DNA from: Serinicoccus kebangsaanensis
GTDB lineage: Bacteria > Actinomycetota > Actinomycetes > Actinomycetales > Dermatophilaceae
Assembly: GCF_008919445.1 (NCBI RefSeq)
Contig: NZ_VSLG01000006.1
Coordinates: 109,419-173,418, forward strand
DNA: 64,000 nt
Direction of reading: 5' to 3'
Shown: piece after piece, positions 27,732 to 38,239 of the stretch
Layout of the letters: every line of letters begins with the position of its first letter
Position numbering within the stretch: the first letter of the stretch is position 1
The notes under the pieces: generated by a model
Told to the model about the DNA's origin: nothing
Database searches by the model: none
Seen by the model: only the letters and a program-made list of their open reading frames with translations
Made by a program: the position numbers and the translations under genes

Positions 27732-29036
27732 ATGGCGGCCGTGCCCAGCCCCGAGGCCGTCGAGCCTCCCAGTCCCCCGCGTGCGCGCCGCCGGACCCAG
27801 GCGGTCGGCGACCTGCGCCTGGAGTCCGGGGCCGTCCTGGAGGACGTCCGCGTCACCTACCAGACCTGGGGCCGGCTCAACGCCGACGCCAGCAACGCCG
27901 TCCTCGTCCTGCACGCGCTGACCGGTGACAGCCACGTCGTCGGCGAGCGCGGCCCGGGGCAGGCGACCGGCGGCTGGTGGCCCGGGCTGATCGGCCCCGG
28001 CGCCCCGCTGGACACCGACGAGTGGTTCGTCATCGCCCCCAACGTGCTCGGCGGCTGCGGCGGCAGCACCGGTCCGGCGTCGGCCGCGCCGGACGGGCGC
28101 CCCTACGGCAGCTCCTTCCCGGGGCTGACGGTCCGCGACCAGGTGCGCGCGGAGGCGCTGCTCGCCGACCGGCTGGGCATCCGCAGCTTCGCGCTGGTCG
28201 TCGGCGGCTCGGTCGGGGGTATGCGCTCGCTGGAGTGGGCGACGACCTTCCCGGGGCGGGTGAGGCGGTGCGTCGTGCTGGCCGCGAGCGCGGTCGCCAG
28301 CGCCGACCAGATCGGGTGGTCGGTGCCGCAGCTGCACGCGATCCGTCTCGACCCGGCCTTCCACGGCGGCGACTACTACCCCGGCCCGGGCCCCCGCGCC
28401 GGGCTCGAGATCGCCCGCCAGATCGCGCACGCCACCTACCGCTCGGCCGCGGAGCTGGAGCTGCGCTTCGGCGGGGGCGCGCAGGAGGGTGAGGACACGT
28501 TGCGCGGCGGCCGGTATGCCGTGCAGTCCTATCTCGAGCACCACGGCAAGAAGCTGGTCCGCCGGTTCGACGCGAACGCCTACCTGACGCTGACCGAGGC
28601 GATGAACACCCACGACATCGGCCGCGACCGCGGCGGCGTGGAGGCCGCCCTGCGGCGCATCACCGCCGAGCTGACGGTCGCGGTGGTCTCGAGCGACCGG
28701 CTCTTCACCCCCGCGGAGGGCCAGATCATCGCGGGCGCACCGTCCTGCCGTGAGTTGGCAGTCATCGACAGCCCGTACGGCCACGACGCCTTCCTCATCG
28801 AGACCGAGCAGGTCTTCGCGGTCATCGAGCGGGCGCTGGCGAGCGGGCGGACCCGGCACCTCACGGTGGCTTCGGGCGGCACGGTGGCTTCGGGCCAGGA
28901 GGCCGTGGGGTCGCAGGAGCCGGACGAGGCGACGGCTGAGGAGGCACGGGCTGCGAGGGAGCAGACGTCCGGCCGCGCAGTGCCGCCGGCCCAGGCCACG
29001 GCCGCACCCCGGCTCGTCGGCACCGGCCTCTGGTAG
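27732..29036 (+). CDS. metX: Homoserine O-acetyltransferase
   Basis: A 434-residue alpha/beta-hydrolase-fold enzyme acetylating homoserine for the MetY reaction. It shows VLVLHALTGDSHV, the nucleophile elbow ALVVGGSVGGMRSLEW (Ser near residue 160) and the catalytic His in DSPYGHDAFLIE. The ATG begins one base after the metY stop, so the two are co-translated. After GRTRHL the protein carries an unusual tail of about 55 residues (repeated TVASG, then Glu/Ala-rich, then LVGTGLW) beyond the family's normal end; this probably arose from loss of a stop codon. Confidence 0.93.
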   Translation: MAAVPSPEAVEPPSPPRARRRTQAVGDLRLESGAVLEDVRVTYQTWGRLNADASNAVLVLHALTGDSHVVGERGPGQATGGWWPGLIGPGAPLDTDEWFVIAPNVLGGCGGSTGPASAAPDGRPYGSSFPGLTVRDQVRAEALLADRLGIRSFALVVGGSVGGMRSLEWATTFPGRVRRCVVLAASAVASADQIGWSVPQLHAIRLDPAFHGGDYYPGPGPRAGLEIARQIAHATYRSAAELELRFGGGAQEGEDTLRGGRYAVQSYLEHHGKKLVRRFDANAYLTLTEAMNTHDIGRDRGGVEAALRRITAELTVAVVSSDRLFTPAEGQIIAGAPSCRELAVIDSPYGHDAFLIETEQVFAVIERALASGRTRHLTVASGGTVASGQEAVGSQEPDEATAEEARAAREQTSGRAVPPAQATAAPRLVGTGLW

Positions 29037-29066
29037 GAAGCCGAGCCGGACCGGCAGCGACCTGCA

Positions 29067-29190
29067 GCACCTGGGCAAGGATGTGCACCAGGAGCATCGC
29101 TCTCGACGGTGCATCCCGTGCATAGCCTTGCCCAGGTCGGGCGCACGCGTGGGAAAGCTCGCCCCCGGGTGCATACCCTTGCCCAGGTCG
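29067..29190. repeat. Triplicated repeat with one inverted copy after metX
   Basis: The unit TGCATA(G/C)CCTTGCCCAGG(TCGGG) appears at about 29,119-29,142 and 29,169-29,192, and in inverse as CCTGGGCAAGGATGTGCA at about 29,070-29,087. The inverse copy can pair with either direct copy, giving long alternative hairpins in the 179-bp region between the convergent metX and lipoprotein genes. Confidence 0.7.
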
Positions 29191-29215
29191 GGAGCCGGGG
29201 GCAGAGGCATACCCG

Positions 29216-30361
29216 TCAGAGGCCGGTCGGCTCCGCCAGCCAGTCGACCTCGGAGCAGACCGCACCGGGCACCAGCCCGGACAGGGCGACGGTGGCCGCG
29301 GCGGTGGGGTTCACCACGCGGTAGCCGATCGAGGTGACGGCTCGACCCGCGCTCTCGGTGAGGACGTAGCCCTCGCCCTCCAGCTGCGGTGGCAGCCCCA
29401 GCGCGTCGGCCCACCCGACGCTCTCGGTGGTCGGCCACCCCTCGGCCAGCTCCACCCGGACCGCGGCGTCGGCCTCCGCCTGCTCGGGCGTCACCCCCTC
29501 GCCGTGCACCACGGTGAGGGTGGCCTCCCGGCCGGTGAACGACAGGCCCCAGGCGTGCGGCGAGCGCAGGTCCTCCACCGCTGCCGCGTCCACGACGGCC
29601 TCCTGCTCCTCGACCGTGGCATCCACGCCGAGGGCCGTGGGCCAGGAGAGGCAGCCGGGCACGACGAGGCGGGTCTCGGCGGTGCCGTCGAGCAGCGGGG
29701 ACAGGATGTCCTGGTCGCCGGCGAGACCGACCCCGTCGGCCTCGCCACGCAGCAGCAGGTGCTGGTTCGGCAGCACGCTCGCCCCGGCCACGCCAGGCAC
29801 CTCCTCCGCGACGGCCCGCTCCAGCCCACCCAGGTCCAGGTCGTCCCGCAGCCGGAGGGCGAGCCCTGCACCGTCGGCCCGGCCGTCCTCGCCGGCCCAG
29901 CGCACCTCCCAGAGCGCGTCGTCCTGGGTCACGGCATACCGCAGCCGCAGCCGGCTGTTCTCCTCCCGCAGCGCACCGTCGGTGAGCAGCACCGTGCTCG
30001 ACCCGACCGAGCGCCAGAACTCGAGCGTGTCGGTCTGGATGCTCTCGCTGGTCAGGTCGCCCGCCCCCAGCCGGTCCTTGATCGCGGACCAGTCGGTGAC
30101 GGTGAGGTATGCCGTGTCCTCCGGCGCCAGGGCGAGCGCGGCGGCCTCGGGGCCGGGGACCGCTGCGGGCGGAGGCGCGACGGAGGTGACCGCCTCCTCG
30201 TCGGACGCGTCGGGTGTGGCGCTGGAGGCTCCCTGAGCCTCGGAGGCGGCGGACTCGGTGGGGGCCGTCGCCTCCGACGTCGTCGTGCGGTCGGGGCTGG
30301 TCGCGACGGTGCAGCCGGTCAGCAGGACCGGCGCGAGCACCGCCAGGGCACGTCGTCTCAC
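29216..30361 (-). CDS. Lipoprotein of unknown function
   Basis: About 381 residues with a short signal ending in LLTGC (Cys17), then a Ser/Thr/Glu/Ala-rich linker of about 60 residues. The globular part (TAYLTVTDWSAIKDRLG onwards) shows alternating beta and helical stretches and an internal WxV pattern resembling proteins that score as surface lipoproteins in Micrococcales; no named family is recognised. The GTG start is chosen because it gives a complete signal peptide and CAGACT lies 7 nt upstream. Only lipid anchoring is well supported. Confidence 0.72.
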   Translation of the reverse strand: MRRRALAVLAPVLLTGCTVATSPDRTTTSEATAPTESAASEAQGASSATPDASDEEAVTSVAPPPAAVPGPEAAALALAPEDTAYLTVTDWSAIKDRLGAGDLTSESIQTDTLEFWRSVGSSTVLLTDGALREENSRLRLRYAVTQDDALWEVRWAGEDGRADGAGLALRLRDDLDLGGLERAVAEEVPGVAGASVLPNQHLLLRGEADGVGLAGDQDILSPLLDGTAETRLVVPGCLSWPTALGVDATVEEQEAVVDAAAVEDLRSPHAWGLSFTGREATLTVVHGEGVTPEQAEADAAVRVELAEGWPTTESVGWADALGLPPQLEGEGYVLTESAGRAVTSIGYRVVNPTAAATVALSGLVPGAVCSEVDWLAEPTGL

Positions 30362-30509
30362 GGGTGCCAGTCTGCCGGACCGGGCCGGCTTCCCCCCGGA
30401 GCCGGGCGTCACCGACGCGGCCGAGCGCGCACCACCCTCGGGGGAACCCGCCGCGCCCGCCGATCGTCCACCCCCTAGGATCGACCAGCACAGGGGAAAG
30501 GAGCCTGCG

Positions 30510-31004
30510 ATGCCTGATTGGCTACGTGACTCGCCACAATGGCTGTGGTGGATCGGTGCGGCGCTCGCGTTCGGGATCGTCGAGATGACGACCCTGGACC
30601 TGCTCTTCCTGATGCTGGCGCTCGGTGCGCTGGTGGCGGCGATCGTCGCCGGCACCGGGCTCGGCCTCATCTGGCAGGTGCTGCTCTTCGCGGTGGCCTC
30701 CGGACTCTTCGTCTTCGCGCTGCGGCCGGTGGTGCTCAAGCACCTCAAGCTGGAGGGCCGGGGCGGCCCGATGGGCATCGAGGGCCACATCGGGCAGACC
30801 GCGACGGTGCTCGAGCCGGTCAGCGACCGGGACGGGCTGGTCAAGCTGCGCGGCGAGTCGTGGACCGCCCGGTCCGAGCTGGAGGGTCAGACCTTCGGCG
30901 CCGGGGACCTGGTGACGGTCGTCCGCATCGACGGTGCGACGGCCGTGGTCACCGAGGCCACGCCGGAGGACAAGCCGTTCGACCTCGAACCGCCGCCTGC
31001 CTGA
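30510..31004 (+). CDS. NfeD-like membrane protein
   Basis: A 164-residue protein with about three transmembrane helices (LWWIGAALAFGIVEM, then LLFLMLALGALVAAIVAG, then VLLFAVASGLFVFAL). A soluble OB-fold NfeD domain follows from about residue 85 (GHIGQTATVLEPV, then LVKLRGESWTARSE, then GDLVTVVRIDGATAVV). NfeD proteins act with SPFH/stomatin partners in membrane microdomains. The next gene encodes exactly such a partner 50 nt downstream. GGGGAAAGGAG precedes the ATG. Confidence 0.9.
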   Translation: MPDWLRDSPQWLWWIGAALAFGIVEMTTLDLLFLMLALGALVAAIVAGTGLGLIWQVLLFAVASGLFVFALRPVVLKHLKLEGRGGPMGIEGHIGQTATVLEPVSDRDGLVKLRGESWTARSELEGQTFGAGDLVTVVRIDGATAVVTEATPEDKPFDLEPPPA

Positions 31005-31054
31005 CCAGCCGGCACACCGCATACCTGAGCTGAACCCAACCAAGGAGAAACCTG

Positions 31055-32359
31055 ATGGATCCCATCAATCTCATCGTCTGGGCCGTCGTGCTGCTACTGG
31101 CGCTCTTCGTCGTGGTCGCGATCGCCCGGGCGATCCGGATCGTCCCGCAGGCGACGAGCGTCATCGTCGAGCGCCTCGGCAAGTACGACCGCACGCTGGA
31201 CGCCGGGCTGCACTTCCTCGTGCCGTTCATCGACCGGCCGCGCTCGGTGGTGGACCTGCGTGAGCAGGTCGTGAGCTTCCCGCCGCAGCCGGTGATCACC
31301 AGCGACAACCTGGTGGTCTCGATCGACACCGTCATCTACTTCCAGCCCACCGACCCGAAGGCGGCGACCTACGAGATCGCCAACTACATCCAGGGCATCG
31401 AGCAGCTCACCGTCACCACGCTGCGCAACGTCATCGGCTCCCTCGACCTGGAGCAGACGCTGACCAGCCGCGACATGATCAACGGCCAGCTGCGCGGGGT
31501 GCTGGACGAGGCCACCGGACGCTGGGGCATCCGGGTGAACCGGGTCGAGCTCAAGGCGATCGACCCGCCCGCCAGCGTGCAGGACTCGATGGAGAAGCAG
31601 ATGCGCGCCGAGCGCGACCGTCGTGCGGCCATCCTCAACGCCGAGGGTGTCAAGCAGAGCCAGATCCTCACCGCCGAGGGTGAGAAGCAGGCCCAGATCC
31701 TCAAGGCGGAGGGCACCGCCCAGTCCGCGATCCTGGAGTCCCAGGGTGAGGCCCGCGCGATCCTGCAGGTCTTCGACGCCATCCACAAGGGCAACCCGGA
31801 CAGCAAGCTGCTGGCCTACCAGTACCTCCAGATGCTCCCGGAGATCGCCCAGGGCGAGGCCAACAAGATGTGGGTCGTCCCGACCGAGCTCACCGCTGCC
31901 CTGTCCGGCATCGGCAACGCGCTCGGCGGCGGTGGCGGGCGCGGCGACTCCTCCGCGCTGGACGCGCCGTCCAAGGGGATCAGCGCCGAGGCCGGCGACA
32001 TGGGCCTGGACGACATGGACGCCCCCACCCTGGAGGACCCGCGCGAGGCACTGCGTCGGGCCCGCGAGGAGGCGCAGGGCGCCACCCGCGACGCCGAGAC
32101 CACGACCTCCGGCCGGTCCCGTCAGGAGGCCGACAAGGCGATCGCCGAGGCCGCCGAGAAGGCCAAGCGTGCCGCGGCCGGGCAGCAGCCGGACGAGCAG
32201 CCCGGTGAGCTGGGTGAGCTGCAGCAGCCCGAGCAGGTCGCCCCGGACCTCGGCCAGCAGAGCCAGGCCCAGGCCGAGCCGCAGCAGGACCCCGACGCCG
32301 AGCCGTGGGAGCGGCCCGAGGGCGCGGGCCAGCCGTGGAAGCGGGACGACCAGAGCTGA
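31055..32359 (+). CDS. SPFH/band 7 stomatin-like protein
   Basis: A 434-residue protein. One N-terminal membrane helix (LIVWAVVLLLALFVVVAIA) is followed by a classic SPFH domain (IVPQATSVIVERLGKYDRTLDAGLHFLVPF, then LREQVVSFPPQPVITSDN, about residues 28-190). An Ala/Glu-rich coiled-coil region (RAAILNAEGVKQSQILTAEG, about 190-240) comes next. The C-terminal 120 residues are disordered and Gln/Glu/Pro-rich, longer than in most stomatins. It probably oligomerises in membrane microdomains with the NfeD partner. A ribosome binding site (AAGGAG) precedes the ATG. Confidence 0.92.
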   Translation: MDPINLIVWAVVLLLALFVVVAIARAIRIVPQATSVIVERLGKYDRTLDAGLHFLVPFIDRPRSVVDLREQVVSFPPQPVITSDNLVVSIDTVIYFQPTDPKAATYEIANYIQGIEQLTVTTLRNVIGSLDLEQTLTSRDMINGQLRGVLDEATGRWGIRVNRVELKAIDPPASVQDSMEKQMRAERDRRAAILNAEGVKQSQILTAEGEKQAQILKAEGTAQSAILESQGEARAILQVFDAIHKGNPDSKLLAYQYLQMLPEIAQGEANKMWVVPTELTAALSGIGNALGGGGGRGDSSALDAPSKGISAEAGDMGLDDMDAPTLEDPREALRRAREEAQGATRDAETTTSGRSRQEADKAIAEAAEKAKRAAAGQQPDEQPGELGELQQPEQVAPDLGQQSQAQAEPQQDPDAEPWERPEGAGQPWKRDDQS

Positions 32360-32375
32360 CCGCACATCGCTGATC

Positions 32376-32411
32376 AGGACGGGGCGCGACCACCGGGTCG
32401 CGCCCCGTCCT
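32376..32411 (+). terminator. Strong terminator after the NfeD-SPFH operon
   Basis: Perfect 16-bp stem AGGACGGGGCGCGACC / GGTCGCGCCCCGTCCT with loop ACCG, 16 nt after the SPFH stop. No T-tract. Confidence 0.8.
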
Positions 32412-32499
32412 GCGTCCACGCACCTTGCCTCGAGGCAGCGGCAGCCTCGCCCTGGTCCGGGGTATGCCTGTCCCTGGCTGCGTCCGTACGCTGACCGCC

Positions 32500-33735
32500 A
32501 TGTGGATCACCGACGTGCGCCCCTGGGGCGGCGGGTCTGCCGACGTGCGGATCGAGGAGGACTGGATCGTCGAGGTGCGGCCACGGGCCGGCGCGGACGA
32601 GGGCGCTCCACCCGGCGCCCCGGGGACGGCGGACGATCAGGTCGTCCTCGAGGGACGGGGCCGGTTGCTCCTGCCGGCCTTCGCCGATGTGCACGTGCAC
32701 CTGGACTCGACCCGGTTGGGGCTGCCGTTCCGCCCGCACACGGGCGGGCCCGGGGTGTGGACGATGATGCTCAACGACCGGGAGCACTGGAGGGACGCCG
32801 AGATCGACCTCGTCGAGCGTGTCCAGCACACGCTCGGGCTGATGATCGCGCGCGGCACCACCCGGGTCCGCTCGTTCGCCCAGGTGGACGTGGACTGCGG
32901 GCTGGAGCGGCTGGAGGCCGTGCTCGCGGCCGCGGAGACCCACCGCGACCGCGCCGAGGTCCAGGTCGTCGCCTTCCCGCAGGCAGGGCTGCTGCGTGAG
33001 ACAGGGTCGGTCCAGGTGCTCGAGGAGGCGCTGCTGGCCGGTGCGGGGGTGGTCGGTGGCATCGACCCCTGCTCCCTGGACCGCGACCCGGCACGCCACC
33101 TGGACATCGTCTTCGACCTCGCCCAACGGCATACCGTCCCGGTCGACATCCACCTGCACGAGGCGGGCGAGCTCGGACGCTTCTCCGCGGACCTGATCCT
33201 CGAGCGCACCGAGGCTCTCGGGATGCAGGGCCAGGTCGTGGTCTCGCACGGCTACGGCCTGTGGGACGGCACGGAGTCGCAGACGGCGGCCCTCGTGGAG
33301 CGGTTCGCCGAGCTGGACGTGGCCACGACGACCGTCGCGCCCGGGGGTCGAGCGTCCCTGCCGCTGACCCAGCTCGCCGCGGCGGGTGTGCGGGTGGGCC
33401 TGGGCGAGGACGGTCAGCGCGACTACTGGTCGCCCTACGGCAACGCCGACATGCTGGACCGCACCTGGCAGCTGGCCTTCACCCACGGCTTCCGCGCCGA
33501 CGCCCTGGTCGAGCACGCGCTGGCCGTCGGCACACGCGGCGGAGCGAGCATCGTGGACCGCGAGCTGCCGCGTCTCGCCGGCACCGCCGACCGACCGGGT
33601 CTGGCGGTCGGCGACCGGGCCGACCTGGTGCTCGTGGCGGGCGAGACCCCCACGTCAGCGGTGATGGACCGCCCGGAGGACCGGACCGTGCTGCACCGCG
33701 GCCGCGTCGTGGCCGACGCCCTGACGCTGAGGTGA
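32500..33735 (+). CDS. Cytosine-deaminase-like metal-dependent amidohydrolase
   Basis: A 411-residue TIM-barrel amidohydrolase. Metal ligands are seen in the HxH motif FADVHVHLDSTR (about residues 60-71), DIHLHEAGEL (about 216), VVSHGYGLWDG (about 246) and the Asp of VGLGEDGQRDYWSP (about 303). The set and spacing fit the cytosine deaminase/ AtzB-like branch that hydrolyses cyclic amines. The actual substrate is unknown; neighbours give no clue. ATG 32,500 has TACGCT 7 nt upstream, a near-leaderless arrangement. Confidence 0.82.
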   Translation: MWITDVRPWGGGSADVRIEEDWIVEVRPRAGADEGAPPGAPGTADDQVVLEGRGRLLLPAFADVHVHLDSTRLGLPFRPHTGGPGVWTMMLNDREHWRDAEIDLVERVQHTLGLMIARGTTRVRSFAQVDVDCGLERLEAVLAAAETHRDRAEVQVVAFPQAGLLRETGSVQVLEEALLAGAGVVGGIDPCSLDRDPARHLDIVFDLAQRHTVPVDIHLHEAGELGRFSADLILERTEALGMQGQVVVSHGYGLWDGTESQTAALVERFAELDVATTTVAPGGRASLPLTQLAAAGVRVGLGEDGQRDYWSPYGNADMLDRTWQLAFTHGFRADALVEHALAVGTRGGASIVDRELPRLAGTADRPGLAVGDRADLVLVAGETPTSAVMDRPEDRTVLHRGRVVADALTLR

Positions 33736-33745
33736 CCTCGCCGGC

Positions 33746-35452
33746 TCAACGCCGGCGCAGCACCACGGACTCCCAGCCGAGCAGCACGCCGCCCTCCTGG
33801 ACCCCGGCCGCCGCCTCCGCCGAGGTCGACACCACGACCTCCGCCTCGGCCCAGCCCTCGAGCAGCTCTCCCGGCAGGGCGAGCGGCTCCCGGCTGAAGC
33901 AGGCCAGGGTCAGCAGCTGCTCGCCCTCCAGCTCCCGCCCGAAGGCCCACAGGTCCGGGTGGTCCATGGCCAGCGGGGTCACGCTGCCGTGCGCCACGAC
34001 CGGCAGGTCGTGCCGCAGCGCGATCAGCGTGCGGTAGTGCTCCAGCACGGAGCCGGCCACGCCGACCTGCGCCTCGGCGTTGATCTCGAGGTGGTTGGGG
34101 TTGACGCCGATCCACGGCTCGGCGTCGCTGAAGCCGGCGCCCGGCCGGGCGCTCCACTGCACGGGCGTCCGGGCGTTGTCCCGGGCCACCTCGCGCAGGC
34201 CGGGCAGCAGCTCCTCGAAGCCCACCCCGGCACCGGCCTGCTCGGCGACGTGGTTGAGGGACTCGATGTCGCGCAGCTGCCCGAGCTCGGCGAAGGGCAG
34301 GTTGGTCATCCCCAGCTCCTCCCCCTGGTAGACGTAGGGGGTCCCGCGCAGGGTGTGCAGCACGGTGGCCAGCGTCTTCGCCGAGCGTTCCCGCCACGCG
34401 GGGTCGTCGTCGCCGAAACGGGACACGGCGCGCGGCTGGTCGTGGTTGTCCCAGTAGAGGCTGTTCCACCCACGGTCGGCCAGCCCGGTCTGCCAGCGCA
34501 TGAGACTGGCGCGCAGCTGCGGCATCGTCACCGGGGTCCGGTCGAACTTCCCGCCCGCGCCGATCCCCAGGTCCACGTGCTCGAACTGGAAGACCATGTC
34601 GACCTCGCGTCGCTGCGGGTCGGTGTAGAGGCGGGCCTGGTCGACGTCGACACCGGGCATCTCGCCCACGGTGAGATGCGCGCGCGGGTGGTCGGCGAAG
34701 ACCTCGCGGTGCATCTCGGCGAGGAACTCGTGCATCCGTGGCCCGTCGGCCACGGCGTGGAAGGAGTCGCCGTCGGTGAGGTCCTCGGGCTTGGAGACGA
34801 GGTTGATGACGTCCATCCGGAAGCCGTCGACGCCACGAGCCAGCCACCAGCGCATCATCGCGTAGACAGCCTCCCTGACCTCGGGATTCTCCCAGTTGAG
34901 GTCGGGCTGCTTGCGGCTGAAGAGGTGAAGGTAGTACTCGCCCGTCGCCTCGTCCCACTCCCACGCGGGTCCGGAGAAGAAGGACCGCCAGGCGTTCGGC
35001 TCGGCTCCCGGCTCCCCTCCGGTATGCCCGTCGCGCGGCGGCCGCCACCAGTACCAGTCGCGGCGGGCGGAGGTGCGGGAGGACCGGCTGTCGGCGAACC
35101 AGGCGTGCTCGTCGCTGGTGTGGTTGACCACGAGATCCATGACCAGCCGGATCCCCCGGTCGTGCAGCGCGGCGATGAGCTCGTCCAGCACCTCGAGCGA
35201 GCCGAAGACGGGGTCGATGTCCTGGTAGTCGCTGATGTCGTAGCCGTTGTCGTCCTGCGGGCTGCGGTAGACCGGGCTGAGCCACACGACGTCCACCCCG
35301 AGATGCTCCAGGTGGTCGAGGTGGTCCAGCACTCCCCGCAGGTCCCCGATGCCGTCCCCGTCCCCGTCGGCGAAGCTGCGCGGATAGATCTGGTAGACGA
35401 CGGCGGCCTTCCACCAGTCGCGGGGAAGGTCCTGATCGAGGGCGTGCGGCAT
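33746..35452 (-). CDS. GH13 alpha-glucosidase / oligo-1,6-glucosidase
   Basis: A 568-residue cytoplasmic glycoside hydrolase. The four conserved GH13 regions are present: MDLVVNHTSDEH, GFRMDVINLVSK (nucleophile Asp, about residue 205), LTVGEMPGV (acid/base Glu) and LYWDNHDQPR. The QPDLNWENPEVREAV segment is typical of the oligo-1,6-glucosidase/alpha-glucosidase group acting on maltose, isomaltose or sucrose-like oligosaccharides. It is probably monocistronic; TAGGGT lies 7 nt before the ATG. No sugar transporter is adjacent. Confidence 0.92.
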   Translation of the reverse strand: MPHALDQDLPRDWWKAAVVYQIYPRSFADGDGDGIGDLRGVLDHLDHLEHLGVDVVWLSPVYRSPQDDNGYDISDYQDIDPVFGSLEVLDELIAALHDRGIRLVMDLVVNHTSDEHAWFADSRSSRTSARRDWYWWRPPRDGHTGGEPGAEPNAWRSFFSGPAWEWDEATGEYYLHLFSRKQPDLNWENPEVREAVYAMMRWWLARGVDGFRMDVINLVSKPEDLTDGDSFHAVADGPRMHEFLAEMHREVFADHPRAHLTVGEMPGVDVDQARLYTDPQRREVDMVFQFEHVDLGIGAGGKFDRTPVTMPQLRASLMRWQTGLADRGWNSLYWDNHDQPRAVSRFGDDDPAWRERSAKTLATVLHTLRGTPYVYQGEELGMTNLPFAELGQLRDIESLNHVAEQAGAGVGFEELLPGLREVARDNARTPVQWSARPGAGFSDAEPWIGVNPNHLEINAEAQVGVAGSVLEHYRTLIALRHDLPVVAHGSVTPLAMDHPDLWAFGRELEGEQLLTLACFSREPLALPGELLEGWAEAEVVVSTSAEAAAGVQEGGVLLGWESVVLRRR

Positions 35453-35507
35453 ACCGGCAACCCTAGGTGCGGGAGCGGGTCGACCCGCGTGCGGTCCGGT
35501 GGGTCGG

Positions 35508-36031
35508 TCAGTCCAGGTCGAGCTGGGCCAGCACCATCCTGGCGATGCGCTCCGGCGGGTTGGCGACGTCGTAGACCGCCCCGCGTTCGTCGACCGCCAG
35601 CGCCTCGAGGGTGTCCAGCTGCGACTCGAGCAACGAGGGCGGCATGAAGTGGTCCCGGGAGCTCATCCGCTCCAGCAGCAGGCCCTTGTCGCCGACGAGG
35701 TGGACGAACCACGTGCCCTCGCCGCCGTCCCGGAGCAGGTCGCGGTAGGTGCGGCGCAGCGCCGAGCAGGTCAGCAGGGTCGGGGTCCCGGCGGCGTCCC
35801 GCTCCGCCGTCCAGGCGGCGAGCGCGCGCAACCAGGGCCAGCGGTCCTCGTCCACCAGCGGCCGCCCGGAGGCCATCTTGGCGACGTTGGCCTCGGGGTG
35901 GAAGTCGTCGCCCTCCGCGAACTCCCACCCGAGCCGCCCGTGCAGGGCCTGCGCGATCGTGGACTTGCCGGTGCCGGACACCCCCATCACCACGAGGTGG
36001 AGCGGCTGGCCGGCCGGGTCGGGCATCGGCG

Positions 36032-36035
<4 letters not shown>
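35508..36035 (-). CDS. gntK: Gluconokinase
   Basis: About 175 residues. It has the P-loop LVVMGVSGTGKSTIAQAL, the substrate motif FAEGDDFHPEANVAKMASGRPLVDEDRWPWL and LLTCSALRRTYRDLLR, all typical of GntK-type gluconate kinases that make 6-phosphogluconate. Two starts are possible: GTG 36,035, overlapping the gntP stop as GTGA, or ATG 36,026 three codons later. The coupled GTG is preferred. The permease gene lies directly upstream in the same operon, which supports gluconate use. Confidence 0.93.
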
Positions 36036-37471
<1,436 letters not shown>

Positions 37472-37541
37472 GAGGCTCTCCCTGGGGTCGACGTCGACGC
37501 TGTGGCTCACACCGTAGCGCCGGACGAGCCCCCGGGTCCGG

Positions 37542-38198
37542 TCAACCGCCGCCCGGACGCTCCGGCGCGTCGATCCACCCCTCACCCTCGCTGCCGGCGA
37601 CCGGAGCGGCCGCGCCACCGGTCAGCTCGGCGAGGAGGTCGGGCAGCCCCGCTGCCTCGGCGACGGGCACCTGGAGGCGCAGGGTGACGGACCGGGCATA
37701 CCGCACGTCGCTGATCGACACCCCACGTGCCCGCAGGTCGTGCTCCAGCCGTCCGGCGAGGTCGTGCCCCACCTGGACGTCGACCTCGTGCACCAGCGCG
37801 CGGGTGAGCAGCGGCGCCTCCTCCACGGCCGCGCGCACCGCCCCTCCGTAGGCGCGCGCGAGCCCGCCGGTCCCCAGCTTGGTCCCGCCGAACCACCGCG
37901 TCACCACGGCGACCACGTCGGTCAGGCCGGCCTGGGTCAGCGCCTCGAGCATGGGCGTGCCGGCCGTCCCGGCGGGCTCGCCGTCGTCGTTGCTGCGGAC
38001 CAGGGCACCGTCCACGCCCAGCACGAAGGCCGAGCAGTGATGACCGGCGTCCCAGTGCGTGCGCCGCGCCTCCTCGACGACGTCGCGCGCCTCACTCTCG
38101 TCCTCGACCCGCCGCAGCCAGCACTCGAAGACCGACCGCTTCTCCTCGGTGCGCACCACCACCGGCGCGGCGAGGGTGCGGCAGGTCGTCGGCGTCAC
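37542..38198 (-). CDS. YigZ/IMPACT family protein
   Basis: About 218 residues. The N-terminal domain carries EKRSVFECWLRRV, then HWDAGHHCSAFVLG, then SNDDGEPAGTAGTPMLEAL and VTRWFGGTKLGTGGLARAYG, the UPF0029/YigZ signature. The C-terminal domain of about 70 residues has an EF-G V-like fold. Bacterial members are uncharacterised; the eukaryotic IMPACT relatives bind GCN1 in translational control. The ATG at 38,228 used by simple calling is rejected in favour of GTG 38,198, since TACCCT lies exactly 6 nt before it. Confidence 0.9.
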   Translation of the reverse strand: MTPTTCRTLAAPVVVRTEEKRSVFECWLRRVEDESEARDVVEEARRTHWDAGHHCSAFVLGVDGALVRSNDDGEPAGTAGTPMLEALTQAGLTDVVAVVTRWFGGTKLGTGGLARAYGGAVRAAVEEAPLLTRALVHEVDVQVGHDLAGRLEHDLRARGVSISDVRYARSVTLRLQVPVAEAAGLPDLLAELTGGAAAPVAGSEGEGWIDAPERPGGG

Positions 38199-38204
38199 CC
38201 AGGC

Positions 38205-38210
38205 AGGGTA
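38205..38210 (-). promoter_or_regulatory. -10 element of leaderless YigZ-family gene
   Basis: On the minus strand TACCCT within GGCATACCCT, 6 nt before GTG 38,198. It fixes the start of that gene. Confidence 0.6.
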
Positions 38211-38227
38211 TGCCCAGGTTCCGCTCA

Positions 38228-38233
38228 TAGACT
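38228..38233 (+). promoter_or_regulatory. -10 element of leaderless copC-like gene
   Basis: TAGACT ends 6 nt before ATG 38,240. It is divergent from the YigZ promoter, the two hexamers being 17 bp apart. Confidence 0.6.
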
Positions 38234-38239
38234 CGGGCC

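Noticed and set aside
26216..27856. A 546-codon minus-strand frame opposite metY
   Set aside because: No homology, and it extends through the structured leader; MetY on the plus strand is unambiguous.
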